Positions 1 through 6,971 are shown, numbered from the stretch's first letter. The stretch: 16,038 bases of DNA from an uncultured Blautia sp. (GCA_902476765.1 CABSEJ010000068.1:1-16038); one strand, 5' to 3'. The notes: generated by a model from the letters alone, not told the origin. Translations and numbers: made by a program.

Positions 1-244
1 CCTTAGAAACACTGTGGCCCCAGTGCATAGGTCCCCATTTCTTTTCATAAGGATAGTATTGATAGAACAAATGATACTCTCCTTTATACAGGGAAAACCC
101 ATTTGGGTCGTTAATCCATCCTATGGGGGCACAGGCATGGAAAGAGGGTTTCTGAGCATTCACTTCCTCTGTTACATAAGTTTGTTCATAATTTCTTGCC
201 TTTTCCAGGGCTTCACTGACTTCCATTCTGCTTTCCATATTCAT
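1..244 (-). CDS. GH32 beta-fructosidase (sucrose-6-phosphate hydrolase / fructanase type), N-terminal part
   Basis: Hydrolyses terminal beta-fructosyl linkages in sucrose, sucrose-phosphate or fructo-oligosaccharides. Only the first 81 codons lie in the window; the 3' part runs off the left edge. The GH32 signature WINDPNG is at residues 43-49, with Asp46 the expected catalytic nucleophile. It is followed by the usual first-blade sequence HLFYQYYP (58-65) and WGPMHWGHS (70-78). There is no signal peptide, so a cytoplasmic enzyme acting on imported sugar is likely. ATG at 244 is preceded by AGGAGG at 255-260; an in-frame ATG at 238 is the alternative. It is the last visible gene of the leftward operon that begins with the LplB-type permease, consistent with an imported fructoside as substrate. 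Family certain; exact substrate unknown. Confidence 0.93.
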   Translation of the reverse strand, partial: MNMESRMEVSEALEKARNYEQTYVTEEVNAQKPSFHACAPIGWINDPNGFSLYKGEYHLFYQYYPYEKKWGPMHWGHSVSK

Positions 245-347
245 TCTCTGTTTTCCTCCTATATTGACACGGTATTTCTAAAGCGGAGCCTGTAATATTA
301 CCCTCTCTGGACAAGGGCACACATGCCTTAAACAATAATATTTTTAT

Positions 348-411
348 GCTTTGCAGCGTTATCCCCAGTCAGTGTACGTCCAGTACACCTCCATCGTCTG
401 CCTTGCAAAGC
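348..411 (-). repeat. nested inverted repeat between solute-binding gene and GH32 gene
   Basis: GCTTTGCA at 348-355 is complementary to TGCAAAGC at 404-411. Inside that pair, GTGTAC (372-377) and GTACAC (383-388) form a tight 6-bp hairpin with a 5-nt loop. No U-run follows on either strand, so it is not a canonical terminator. Located just after the stop of the binding-protein gene, it could stabilise the upstream mRNA end or be a copy of a dispersed intergenic repeat. A separate 10-bp palindrome, GTAATATTAC, lies at 292-301. No promoter for the GH32 gene is evident in 245-419. Confidence 0.5.
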
Positions 412-419
412 GCAAAACT

Positions 420-2093
420 TTACTCATTCAGGGATTCCTGATACTGGTCAAAATATTTCTGCTTAATGGCCAGGTAATCGGAGAGTCCGTAGTCGTCCAG
501 CTTTTTCAGATAGCTGTCCCATTCTTCCTCAATTCCGCCGTTTAATATCCAATCCGCTTTTTTCTGTTCTGCATATTTTTTAATATCTGTATCATACTGT
601 GATACTTTATTGGTATCATCAATGCTCATAAAGACATTGGGATATACATATTTACTGTGCATGGCTTCCAGATAGGTTTCATGCATATGGTCAAGCCGCC
701 ATTTCGCATCGTCCGGCTGGGTAACATATATGTCATAATAATCATTTAATACAGCCAGCGGTCCGTTTACAGACTGAGACTCCCGAACCTCTACCGGAGA
801 ATTATCTCCCAGGTCCTCATGCTTTAACATGTCCCCGCCATCTGCATTGGTACTCATCTTGAAAATATTTGGTTTTCCTTCTTCTCCGTAGGTTCCCCAG
901 TTATTCTGAACCGACTGTATGGGCGCATACATCTGGTCAATCCAGGCTGCGGCAAGAGCCGTATCCCGGCAGCTTGTGGTCAGGACGCACCTTCCTCTGT
1001 CAAAGCCGCTGGTTTCACTGTTATTCTGTCTTGTAATATTTACCAGACCCTCCGGCCCTGCCAATGCCGGAAGCATCACATAGTCATCATAATTATCAAT
1101 GTTGGCAATATCCCAGGTAAAACAAAGGCCGTACCGGTGATTCTTTCCTTTTGCCACATAGGTAGACCATTCCTGAGTAAAGGCTTCCGGGTCCACTAAA
1201 TCTTCTTCCACCAGACTGTGCAGCCACTGGATTCCTTCTTTGTATCCTTCCTGGGTTACGGTGTAGATAACCTCTCCTTCATCGGTTACTGCAAAGTGGT
1301 CCGGAGTATCCCCATAGCCTTCTCCGAAACCATTGATTAAGATAGCCGGGTCCTGGTCGCCGTTGTTGATAATAAAGGACATGGGAATCACCTCACCCTC
1401 TACCCCGCACTCTTTCTGGATTTTATCTGCATTATCCCTGAAGGCAATAAGCACTTCCTTCAGCTCGTCTACTGTTGCAGGCACCTCTAATCCCAGACAA
1501 TCCAGCCACTTTTTGTTGATATAGGGAATATCACCGATGGCCTGAATCGCTTCCTTTCCCTCTCCCAGCTGTTCAATCCAGGGGAAGGAATAGATATGCC
1601 CGTCGGGAGCGGTACACATGGTCCGGTATTCCGGATATTTTTCAAATACTGCCTGAAGATTCGGCATATATTTGTCAATTAAATTTTCCAGAGGAATAAT
1701 GATTCCCTGCTTTGCATAGCGCAGTAAATCATAATCATTCATTCCTGCATTAAAGAGGCCGTCAGGCAGATTTCCGAACTGAGCCAGGGCCAGATTTTTC
1801 TTATCTGCAAACTGGTCTGCCACAAAGCAGGTCCAGTCAATATGTACATTTGTCTCTTCTTCCAGCCGTTTAAAAATCATCCTCTCATTTGGCTCCTGGG
1901 TACTGGTGGCAGGGGCACTGGTAATAAAAGAAAGTTCTTTTGTTTCCTTTAAAGGAAAGGCCACCTCGCTGACCGGTGTATCCGGGTCTATTTCTGCAGT
2001 CTGATGATTCCCGCCGCCGCATCCGGTCAGGGAAAGCACCCACACTGCTGAAACACAGATTGCTGCAAATTTTATTATCTTTTTTCTCATCAT
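420..2093 (-). CDS. LplA/YtcQ-type carbohydrate ABC transporter substrate-binding lipoprotein
   Basis: Extracellular sugar-binding lipoprotein delivering substrate to the adjacent permease. The N-terminus is a classic lipoprotein signal: basic MMRKK, a hydrophobic stretch to about residue 21, then lipobox LTGC with lipid-modified Cys25 followed by GGG. Its length of about 557 residues fits the large LplA-like group rather than the 420-450-residue MalE group. An upstream in-frame ATG at 2108 would place the ribosome site GGAGG (2102-2106) inside the coding sequence, so I chose ATG 2093, 8 nt after that site; ATG 2090 and GTG 2096 are near-equivalents. The gene directly follows the broken second permease and precedes GH32, which points to a fructoside as ligand (inference). 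It looks intact, with no frameshift seen. Confidence 0.9.
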   Translation of the reverse strand: MMRKKIIKFAAICVSAVWVLSLTGCGGGNHQTAEIDPDTPVSEVAFPLKETKELSFITSAPATSTQEPNERMIFKRLEEETNVHIDWTCFVADQFADKKNLALAQFGNLPDGLFNAGMNDYDLLRYAKQGIIIPLENLIDKYMPNLQAVFEKYPEYRTMCTAPDGHIYSFPWIEQLGEGKEAIQAIGDIPYINKKWLDCLGLEVPATVDELKEVLIAFRDNADKIQKECGVEGEVIPMSFIINNGDQDPAILINGFGEGYGDTPDHFAVTDEGEVIYTVTQEGYKEGIQWLHSLVEEDLVDPEAFTQEWSTYVAKGKNHRYGLCFTWDIANIDNYDDYVMLPALAGPEGLVNITRQNNSETSGFDRGRCVLTTSCRDTALAAAWIDQMYAPIQSVQNNWGTYGEEGKPNIFKMSTNADGGDMLKHEDLGDNSPVEVRESQSVNGPLAVLNDYYDIYVTQPDDAKWRLDHMHETYLEAMHSKYVYPNVFMSIDDTNKVSQYDTDIKKYAEQKKADWILNGGIEEEWDSYLKKLDDYGLSDYLAIKQKYFDQYQESLNE

Positions 2094-2101
2094 CACATAT
2101 C

Positions 2102-2106
2102 CCTCC
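2102..2106 (-). promoter_or_regulatory. ribosome binding site deciding the binding-protein start
   Basis: GGAGG on the minus strand, 8 nt before ATG 2093. It begins one base after the stop codon of the truncated permease (TAATGGAGG), so the ribosome site survived right beside the deletion. It rules out the longer start at 2108. Confidence 0.75.
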
Positions 2107-2107
2107 A

Positions 2108-2269
2108 TTAACCTTTTACAGAGCCTACCATTGGGTCCATAAAGGATGCCACCACTACATAAACTAAAGGAATGGCAATGGCCAGGGCAAAAATCCCCAG
2201 CAGGATATATCCCACGGCCAGAATCACTTTATCTCCGGTTCCAAGCTTTATCTTAATACGATTTCCCAT
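2108..2269 (-). pseudogene. LplC/YtcP-type second sugar permease, reduced to 53 codons by in-frame internal deletion
   Basis: Reading from ATG 2269 gives 53 residues. Residues 1-46 match the start of LplC/YtcP-type permeases: a short basic leader, GDKVILAVGYILLG, a first membrane segment at about 15-41, and the post-helix ASFMDP (41-46). The protein then ends abruptly with MVGSVKG-stop, which resembles the normal C-terminus of this family (typically ...YFVKGVMxGSVKG), not random read-through. Family length is about 290-300 residues, so roughly 240 codons, including membrane segments 2-6 and the EAA loop that contacts the ATPase, appear to be missing in frame. The start lies 11 bp from the upstream permease stop, and the downstream ribosome site is intact. 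The alternatives are a real 53-residue membrane peptide or an assembly collapse. Confidence 0.8.
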
Positions 2270-2280
2270 TTTTACCCCTC

Positions 2281-3222
2281 CTACAGTCCTTCGCCTTCAT
2301 TTAGCTTAGATACTACAAAGTTTACTACAATCAGCAAAATTACATTGATTACGGAGTTAAACAGGCCCACAGCTGTGGAATATCCATAATCTCCGTTTAA
2401 CAGACCAATACGATATACATAAGTAGAAAGAATCTCTGATGCAGGAAGATTCATATCTGTCTGTAAAGCATAAGCCTTTTCAAAACCAATACTCATAATA
2501 TTTCCGGCCTGAAGAATAAACTGAATGACAATAATGTTCTTAATAGCCGGAAGCTCTACATAGAGGATTCTCTGAAGGATATTGGCACCGTCTACAATAG
2601 CTGCTTCCTCCAAATCCTTGCTGGCATTAGACAGGGCCGCTGTGTACATAATGGAAGACCAGCCTGCTGCCTGCCAGATACCGCTGGCTATGTAAATCGT
2701 ACGGAAAGCTGTGGGCATGGTCATCCAGTTGGTGTCAATACCCAGTACCTGATTGATAGGTCCTACAGGAGAGAGGAACATCCGCACCATACCACAGAGA
2801 ACAATAACGGAAATAAAATTAGGTGCATAAATCAAAAGCTGAATTTTCTTCTTAATTCCGGTACTCCGTATCCTGTTTAAAAGCAGGGCCAGAATAATGG
2901 GTATGGGAAATCCCCATAAAAGTCCGTATATACTTAACTTTAATGTGTTCAGCAGGTAATTCATAAAGTCAGGGGAAGAAAGAAATCTCCGGAAATAATC
3001 CAGGCCTACCCAGGGACTTCCCAGTACACCTTCAATAACATAGTAATCTTCAAAGGCAATCAGCACACCGCCCATGGGAAGATACTTAAAGATAATCGTC
3101 AGCAGCAGGGCGGGAAGTAAAAAAATCAAATAAAGCTGCCAGTTTTTCTTCACATATTTCCATTTTCCGGCCAGCTTTTCCCCTAAACTCTGCTGCGGCT
3201 TTCTGCAAGTTTCTGCCTTCAT
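2281..3222 (-). CDS. LplB/YteP-type sugar ABC transporter permease
   Basis: Inner-membrane permease of the polysaccharide/oligosaccharide (LplB) branch of MetI-like permeases, first gene of the leftward fructoside operon. The protein is 313 residues, normal for the family, with a basic N-terminus and about six hydrophobic segments starting near residue 29. The EAA loop that docks the ATPase is clear at about 203-226 (DLEEAAIVDGAN...ELPAI). Start ATG 3222 has an AAGGAGC-type ribosome site about 8 nt upstream. Its normal partner is the second permease just downstream, which is deleted, so function would need homodimerisation or another permease encoded elsewhere. No ATPase is encoded nearby; a shared MsmK/UgpC-type ATPase is usual for such operons. 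Confidence 0.92.
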   Translation of the reverse strand: MKAETCRKPQQSLGEKLAGKWKYVKKNWQLYLIFLLPALLLTIIFKYLPMGGVLIAFEDYYVIEGVLGSPWVGLDYFRRFLSSPDFMNYLLNTLKLSIYGLLWGFPIPIILALLLNRIRSTGIKKKIQLLIYAPNFISVIVLCGMVRMFLSPVGPINQVLGIDTNWMTMPTAFRTIYIASGIWQAAGWSSIMYTAALSNASKDLEEAAIVDGANILQRILYVELPAIKNIIVIQFILQAGNIMSIGFEKAYALQTDMNLPASEILSTYVYRIGLLNGDYGYSTAVGLFNSVINVILLIVVNFVVSKLNEGEGL

Positions 3223-3275
3223 AAAAAGCTCCTTTCTTTTTCATACTCTTGGTTGCATCTTTGGTTTTTGCTATT

Positions 3276-3287
3276 TGAAACGTTTCA
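3276..3287. promoter_or_regulatory. LacI-family operator O1 (perfect palindrome)
   Basis: TGAAACGTTTCA, a perfect 12-bp palindrome with the central CG typical of LacI-family operators. It lies about 10-20 bp downstream of the predicted start site of the transporter operon, a position suited to blocking transcription. Binding by the regulator at 3478 is inferred from location. Confidence 0.8.
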
Positions 3288-3302
3288 TTTTTCTGTAATT
3301 CC

Positions 3303-3331
3303 AATATAGGCTTTATTTTGTTTCAAGTCAA
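3303..3331 (-). promoter_or_regulatory. sigma-A-type promoter of the fructoside transporter operon
   Basis: On the minus strand, TTGACT (3331-3326) and TATATT (3308-3303) are separated by exactly 17 nt. Transcription would begin near 3296, about 75 nt before the permease start, with operator O1 just downstream. Confidence 0.75.
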
Positions 3332-3405
3332 TACCAGAAAGATAATTTTTGGATATTCAGTACATACTTACAATTTTATCCTCACTATTTTGTCAATATT
3401 TTATA

Positions 3406-3434
3406 TTGTAACGTTTCATTTTATATTTTATACT
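3406..3434 (+). promoter_or_regulatory. sigma-A-type promoter of the LacI-family regulator gene
   Basis: TTGTAA (3406-3411) and TATACT (3429-3434) with a 17-nt spacer, about 44 nt before the TTG start. The -35 box overlaps operator O2, which suggests autorepression. Confidence 0.7.
3407..3418. promoter_or_regulatory. LacI-family operator O2 (one mismatch)
   Basis: TGTAACGTTTCA differs from O1 at one base. It overlaps the -35 box and part of the spacer of the regulator's own promoter. Centre-to-centre distance to O1 is 131 bp. Confidence 0.75.
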
Positions 3435-3463
3435 ATGTATGAAATAAGCTTCATTTAAAGTAA

Positions 3464-3470
3464 AAGGAGG
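3464..3470 (+). promoter_or_regulatory. ribosome binding site supporting a TTG start
   Basis: AAGGAGG, 7 nt before TTG 3478. This near-perfect site and spacing favour the TTG over the first in-frame ATG eight codons later. Confidence 0.8.
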
Positions 3471-3477
3471 AAATACT

Positions 3478-4485
3478 TTGACACCTTCACATACACCAAC
3501 AATGAAAGATGTAGCCGCCAGAGCAGGCGTTTCTCTTGGCACAGTCTCAAAAGTTATCAATCATATCACGGTAGGGGAGAAAAACCGGATAAAAGTAGAA
3601 GAAGCCATTAAAGAGCTGGGATATGAGGTAAATACCTACGCCAGAGGTCTCAAAACTCAGGAAACTAAGCTGATTACCTTAATCGTGCCAGATGCCATCA
3701 ATCCCTTTTATGCTGCTTTTACCCAATATGTAGAAAAATATCTCTATGAACAGGGATACAAATTGATTCTGTGCTGCTCCAACGGGCTGCCGGAAAAGGA
3801 AATCAGCTACCTGAATCTGGCCTCTCAGAGCAAAACCGACGGCATTATTGCTCTGACCTATACGGATGTAAGCAATGCTATCCCGGCCAGAATTCCCATA
3901 GTTTCTTTTGACCGGTATTTTGAAAATCAGGACATTCCCACTATTGCCTCGGATAATTTCCAGGGGGGCTATCAGGGAACCAAAAAGCTTTTGGAGCTTG
4001 GCTGCCGCCGTCCGGCCTTTATCCGCTTCCGCTCCAAGTTTCACAGTGAAGTGGATAAACGTATGGAAGGCTATTTAAGCGCCTGCAAAGATTTTTCCAT
4101 AGAGCCTCTCTATCTGGACAAAATAGATGCGCCGGATATTATAGCCCCTGTAAAAGAATTTTTCGAAACCCAGAGAAATGAAAAAGGAGGACTTACCTTT
4201 GACGGTATCTTCGCCAACACAGACCAGCAGGGGTATCTTTCCATGAAAATTTTGCGTGAAATGGGCTTTCGGGTTCCGGAAGACGTGCAGGTTCTGGGCT
4301 TTGACGGCATCTACAAACATGGTATTGACAACGGGGTGCTGTTTCTCTCTTCCATGTGTCAGCCCGTCGAAGCTCTGGCCCAGCTCTGTGTGGAATTGCT
4401 GCTGAAAAAAAGGCAGGGAGAGGTTGTTCCTACTCTTTCTCTATTGCCGGTTACTTATGCATACGGAGGAACCACAAAAGAGTAA
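3478..4485 (+). CDS. LacI-family transcriptional repressor of the fructoside operon
   Basis: A 335-residue LacI/GalR-family regulator. The helix-turn-helix is at about residues 9-28 (MKDVAARAGVS...TVSKVIN). The hinge helix contains ARGLKT, the position that inserts in the minor groove at the operator centre. The rest is a periplasmic-binding-protein-like effector domain with the usual TLIVPDAINPFYA strand after the hinge and an FDG segment near the end. It starts with TTG. It is divergent from the transporter/GH32 operon, with two matching palindromes in between, so it most likely represses that operon and itself until a fructoside-derived inducer binds. The inducer is not deducible from sequence. 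A strong terminator follows. Confidence 0.93.
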   Translation: MTPSHTPTMKDVAARAGVSLGTVSKVINHITVGEKNRIKVEEAIKELGYEVNTYARGLKTQETKLITLIVPDAINPFYAAFTQYVEKYLYEQGYKLILCCSNGLPEKEISYLNLASQSKTDGIIALTYTDVSNAIPARIPIVSFDRYFENQDIPTIASDNFQGGYQGTKKLLELGCRRPAFIRFRSKFHSEVDKRMEGYLSACKDFSIEPLYLDKIDAPDIIAPVKEFFETQRNEKGGLTFDGIFANTDQQGYLSMKILREMGFRVPEDVQVLGFDGIYKHGIDNGVLFLSSMCQPVEALAQLCVELLLKKRQGEVVPTLSLLPVTYAYGGTTKE

Positions 4486-4503
4486 TTCTATATTTTTTAT
4501 AGT

Positions 4504-4560
4504 ACCCTCAGTGGACAAGAGACGTTTTGCCCTTTGTACACTGAGGGTTCCTTTATTTTG
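4504..4560 (+). terminator. Rho-independent terminator after the LacI-family gene
   Basis: ACCCTCAGTG (4504-4513) pairs perfectly with CACTGAGGGT (4539-4548), and one mismatch further in, ACAA/TTGT adds four pairs. A U-rich tail (TTCCTTTATTTTG) follows on the plus strand. The minus-strand flank lacks a U-run, so it acts for the regulator gene rather than the convergent ligase gene. Confidence 0.8.
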
Positions 4561-4591
4561 CCATTGGGCTTCTAACCCGTCACATATTCTC

Positions 4592-5518
4592 CTATCCGGA
4601 GATAATAACCTCTTCCGGACTGACGTCTGTGCGGATTCCTTTAAACACCGGCTGCCTCAGCGTCTGTTTTGTGTTAGGCATATATTCTACCACACATACC
4701 CTGTTGGGTTTTACCCAAACCGCCTCTTCATTTCCCGGTGGCAGCAGGCAAAAGGGATTTTCCCTTGTTTCCTCTAACTGTGAAATTATCTCTTTAGTGA
4801 CGCCGGCAGTTACATGGCCCTTATAAACCAGTAATCCCTGTTTGTATTTAGCCAAAATCACATTAAAAAAATGCTGCCCCTTCTGTATATAGCCTGCAAT
4901 AATAAATTCTTCATCCGCCATTCTTTTACATTTCAGCCAGTCCCGGCTTCGTTTTCCCATTGTGTAAATGCTGTTTTTCCGCTTCGCCACAATTCCTTCC
5001 AGCTCCTGCTGCTCTGCCGCACGATAAAGAGCGGTTCCATTTGTCTCAATGTACCGTGAAACAGCCATCCTGCTTGTTTCTTGCAGGATTCCTGCCAATA
5101 TATCTTTTCTGGCAAGCAATGGTTTCTCGGTTAAGTCCTCTGCTCCTTTATAGATACAGTCAAAAGCAACAAAAGACGCCGGATGCCGGATAGATTCCAG
5201 CTGGATTTTAAAGGGGTCTGACAGCAGCGTTCGTTTTTGTAATCTATAAAAATCCGGTACACCCTTGTTTAATATAACGATTTCCCCATCTAAAATACAT
5301 TTTCCGGATACATTTTGATTCAGTTCTCCAAGTTCTGGAAATTTGGCGTTTATCTGAAGATTCCTTTTGTTCCGAAAATCAGCGGTATTTTTATCAAAAT
5401 AAGCCAGACAGCGGATGCCATCCAGCTTTAATTCATATATCCATTCCGAATCATCAAAGGCCTGTGTCTGCCTTGCAATGAGCATAGGACTTGCCCCTCT
5501 TTCTCCAAATAAATCCAT
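4592..5518 (-). CDS. ligD: ATP-dependent DNA ligase of the NHEJ type (ligase-only LigD)
   Basis: Seals double-strand breaks held by Ku, using ATP. Nucleotidyltransferase motifs appear in order: motif I ELKLDGIR (29-36) with Lys31 as the adenylated residue, LDGEIV (76-81), motif III FVAFDCIY (116-123), motif IV LEGIVAKR (173-180) and motif V DWLKCK (193-198). An OB-fold C-terminal half follows. At 308 residues it has only the adenylation and OB domains and lacks the polymerase/primase and phosphoesterase domains of the large mycobacterial LigD. The start ATG shares one base with the ku stop codon, indicating translational coupling. No clear terminator was found for this strand after the stop. 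Confidence 0.93.
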   Translation of the reverse strand: MDLFGERGASPMLIARQTQAFDDSEWIYELKLDGIRCLAYFDKNTADFRNKRNLQINAKFPELGELNQNVSGKCILDGEIVILNKGVPDFYRLQKRTLLSDPFKIQLESIRHPASFVAFDCIYKGAEDLTEKPLLARKDILAGILQETSRMAVSRYIETNGTALYRAAEQQELEGIVAKRKNSIYTMGKRSRDWLKCKRMADEEFIIAGYIQKGQHFFNVILAKYKQGLLVYKGHVTAGVTKEIISQLEETRENPFCLLPPGNEEAVWVKPNRVCVVEYMPNTKQTLRQPVFKGIRTDVSPEEVIISG

Positions 5519-6306
5519 CAGGCCGTCCCCATTTTGGAATTTTCTTCTTTTCCCACAAGTTCCAGACTTTTCTGCAGGGCTTCCATTAAGTCAATGACAT
5601 TAGAAGATTCACTGGTATCCACTGCCACAATCTCCTGCCCTTGAATTTTTTTCATAATAGCCCCCCGCAAGCGGGCCTGGTACTCATCCTGAAAAGCCCC
5701 AGGGTCAAAGGGCCGGGTCATATTTTCAATGAGCATTTTTGCCATATTCAATTCGTTTTCATCCAGCTTTATCTTTGGCACTGTCTTGGGGATAGCTGCG
5801 ATTTCATCCTGGTAAAATAAAGTTTTTACAATAATTCCTTCTTTTGTGGGATACAGTACCAGGAGCTTTTCTGCAGTTCCCATCACCGTTTTTGCAATAG
5901 CCGCTTTACGCTGGAGCAAAAGTGCCTGGCGAAGGAGCTCATAAGCCTTTTCCGCCCCGGTTTCCGGTACGGCATAATAGTTTTTTTCATAATAAATCAT
6001 ATTGATTTCAGACAATTTCACAAACTGAATAATGTGAATGGTTTTATCCTTTTTTGTTTTGATTTTCTCCAACTCCTCATTAGTCATCACCACATACTTG
6101 TCTTTTTCATATTCATAACCTTTGACAATATCTTCGCTCTTAATTTCCTTATCACAATGCCTGCAGTATTTTTTATATTGAATACGTTGGTTACTGTCTT
6201 TGCAGAGCTGGTTGAAATGTATGTCATTATCCACTGTAGTCCTATATAATCCCACTGGAATCAATACAATTCCCATGGAAATGCTTCCCTTATGCGCAAC
6301 TGCCAT
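5518..6306 (-). CDS. ku: bacterial Ku homodimer, NHEJ end-binding protein
   Basis: Ring-shaped homodimeric protein that threads onto DNA ends and recruits LigD. The N-terminus GSISMGIVLIPVGLY, FNQLC (31-35), RIQYKKYCRHC (41-51) and DIVKGYEYEKDKYVVMT (59-75) follow the bacterial Ku core closely; CRHC corresponds to the zinc-finger-like cysteine pair of the family. The length of 262 residues is typical, ending in a short C-terminal tail without a lysine-rich extension. The ATG has a GAGGTG ribosome site about 5 nt upstream. It forms a two-gene operon with the ligase. No convincing sigma-A or sigma-G promoter was identified in 6307-6457, so sporulation control, known for the Bacillus subtilis homologue, is not shown here. 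Confidence 0.95.
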   Translation of the reverse strand: MAVAHKGSISMGIVLIPVGLYRTTVDNDIHFNQLCKDSNQRIQYKKYCRHCDKEIKSEDIVKGYEYEKDKYVVMTNEELEKIKTKKDKTIHIIQFVKLSEINMIYYEKNYYAVPETGAEKAYELLRQALLLQRKAAIAKTVMGTAEKLLVLYPTKEGIIVKTLFYQDEIAAIPKTVPKIKLDENELNMAKMLIENMTRPFDPGAFQDEYQARLRGAIMKKIQGQEIVAVDTSESSNVIDLMEALQKSLELVGKEENSKMGTA

Positions 6307-6457
6307 AAATACACCTCATCTCATTTTTGACAATAGTATTAGCATGGGCGACAGGAAATATGTGTTGCGAGAAATCTCCCCCACACTTTTCTGAATTCAT
6401 GTATCTACCCCTTCTGGATAAGAGCAATTATTGTCCAAAAGGACTAATACATAGCCG

Positions 6458-6496
6458 AAAAAATCCCTGCCGACAGATTTACTGCCGACAGGGATT
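6458..6496 (-). terminator. Rho-independent terminator at the end of the region C operon
   Basis: On the minus strand, AATCCCTG (6496-6489) pairs with CAGGGATT (6469-6462), with partial pairing inside, followed by six T (6463-6458). It lies about 40 bp after the stop of the DUF3592-like gene and separates the operon from ku. The two arms also carry a 10-base direct repeat, CTGCCGACAG, at 6468-6475-type positions on the left and 6482-6491 on the right. Confidence 0.8.
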
Positions 6497-6533
6497 CTCC
6501 TGCATATAATTACAAGATACACTGCTTTTTAAA

Positions 6534-6944
6534 TTATACTCCTACACTAAATACTATGTATATGCATATTATGATTGGAACACAGCCAATTGCCCCAAAA
6601 AGAATACCTAAAATTTTTAATGCTTTATTATCATATCCCAGAATATAAGACTTCTTTGGCTTACGGGGATTATACATAATGGTGACTAAGGTGCCGGTCT
6701 TTGGCACACAGCCGGAAAGGTAAGCCCCCACTTTTTTATAATGCACGCCATCCACATCGTATTCATAGACTGGATGATAGCTGCGGCCGTCTGAGGAGCT
6801 TTTTGTCTTTATACCAGTTACATATGCTTCCGCTTTAGCTGTACAGGTTATTTTTTGTCCCATTGTTATGCAAAACATAACCAGTGCGGGAATCCAGAAT
6901 GCAGCTCCTATGCCTCCTAAGGTAAGAAGAAGTCCTAATTCCAT
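6534..6944 (-). CDS. small DUF3592-like membrane protein
   Basis: A 136-residue protein with a membrane segment at about 2-30, a beta-rich soluble domain at about 35-100 and a second membrane segment at about 108-133. The middle contains SYHPVYEYDVDGVHY (55-69) and YNPRKPKKSYI (91-101), the pattern of DUF3592 proteins; their function is unknown. I chose ATG 6944, preceded by GGGTGA 5 nt upstream; GTG 6953 is an in-frame alternative adding three residues. It is the last gene before the terminator and starts about 27 bp after the GntR gene. It may be a passenger with no link to the catabolic genes. Family moderately sure. Confidence 0.75.
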   Translation of the reverse strand: MELGLLLTLGGIGAAFWIPALVMFCITMGQKITCTAKAEAYVTGIKTKSSSDGRSYHPVYEYDVDGVHYKKVGAYLSGCVPKTGTLVTIMYNPRKPKKSYILGYDNKALKILGILFGAIGCVPIIICIYIVFSVGV

Positions 6945-6971
6945 AATCTTCACCCATCCCCCATAATACCT

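Noticed and set aside
14..295. Plus-strand frame at the left edge
   Set aside because: Antisense to the GH32 gene, whose WINDPNG signature fixes the coding strand.
2094..2108. Upstream start (MEGYV...) for the LplA-type binding protein
   Set aside because: It would put the GGAGG ribosome site inside the first two codons and overlap the permease remnant stop; the signal peptide begins properly at 2093.
3276..3287. CcpA cre site interpretation of TGAAACGTTTCA
   Set aside because: The palindrome is 12 bp with a central ACGT, whereas cre needs a 14-bp TGWNANCGNTNWCA spacing; a dedicated LacI-family operator fits better.
4424..4777. Plus-strand frame crossing the LacI gene end and terminator
   Set aside because: It spans a strong terminator and the antisense of the ligase gene, with no ribosome site or motif.
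6433..6444. GTCCAAAAGGAC small hairpin
   Set aside because: Only a 4-bp stem with no tail; too weak to call a regulatory structure.
6307..6457. Sigma-G type sporulation promoter for ku
   Set aside because: Short CATATT- and TAATACTA-like strings occur but no properly spaced -35 partner was found.
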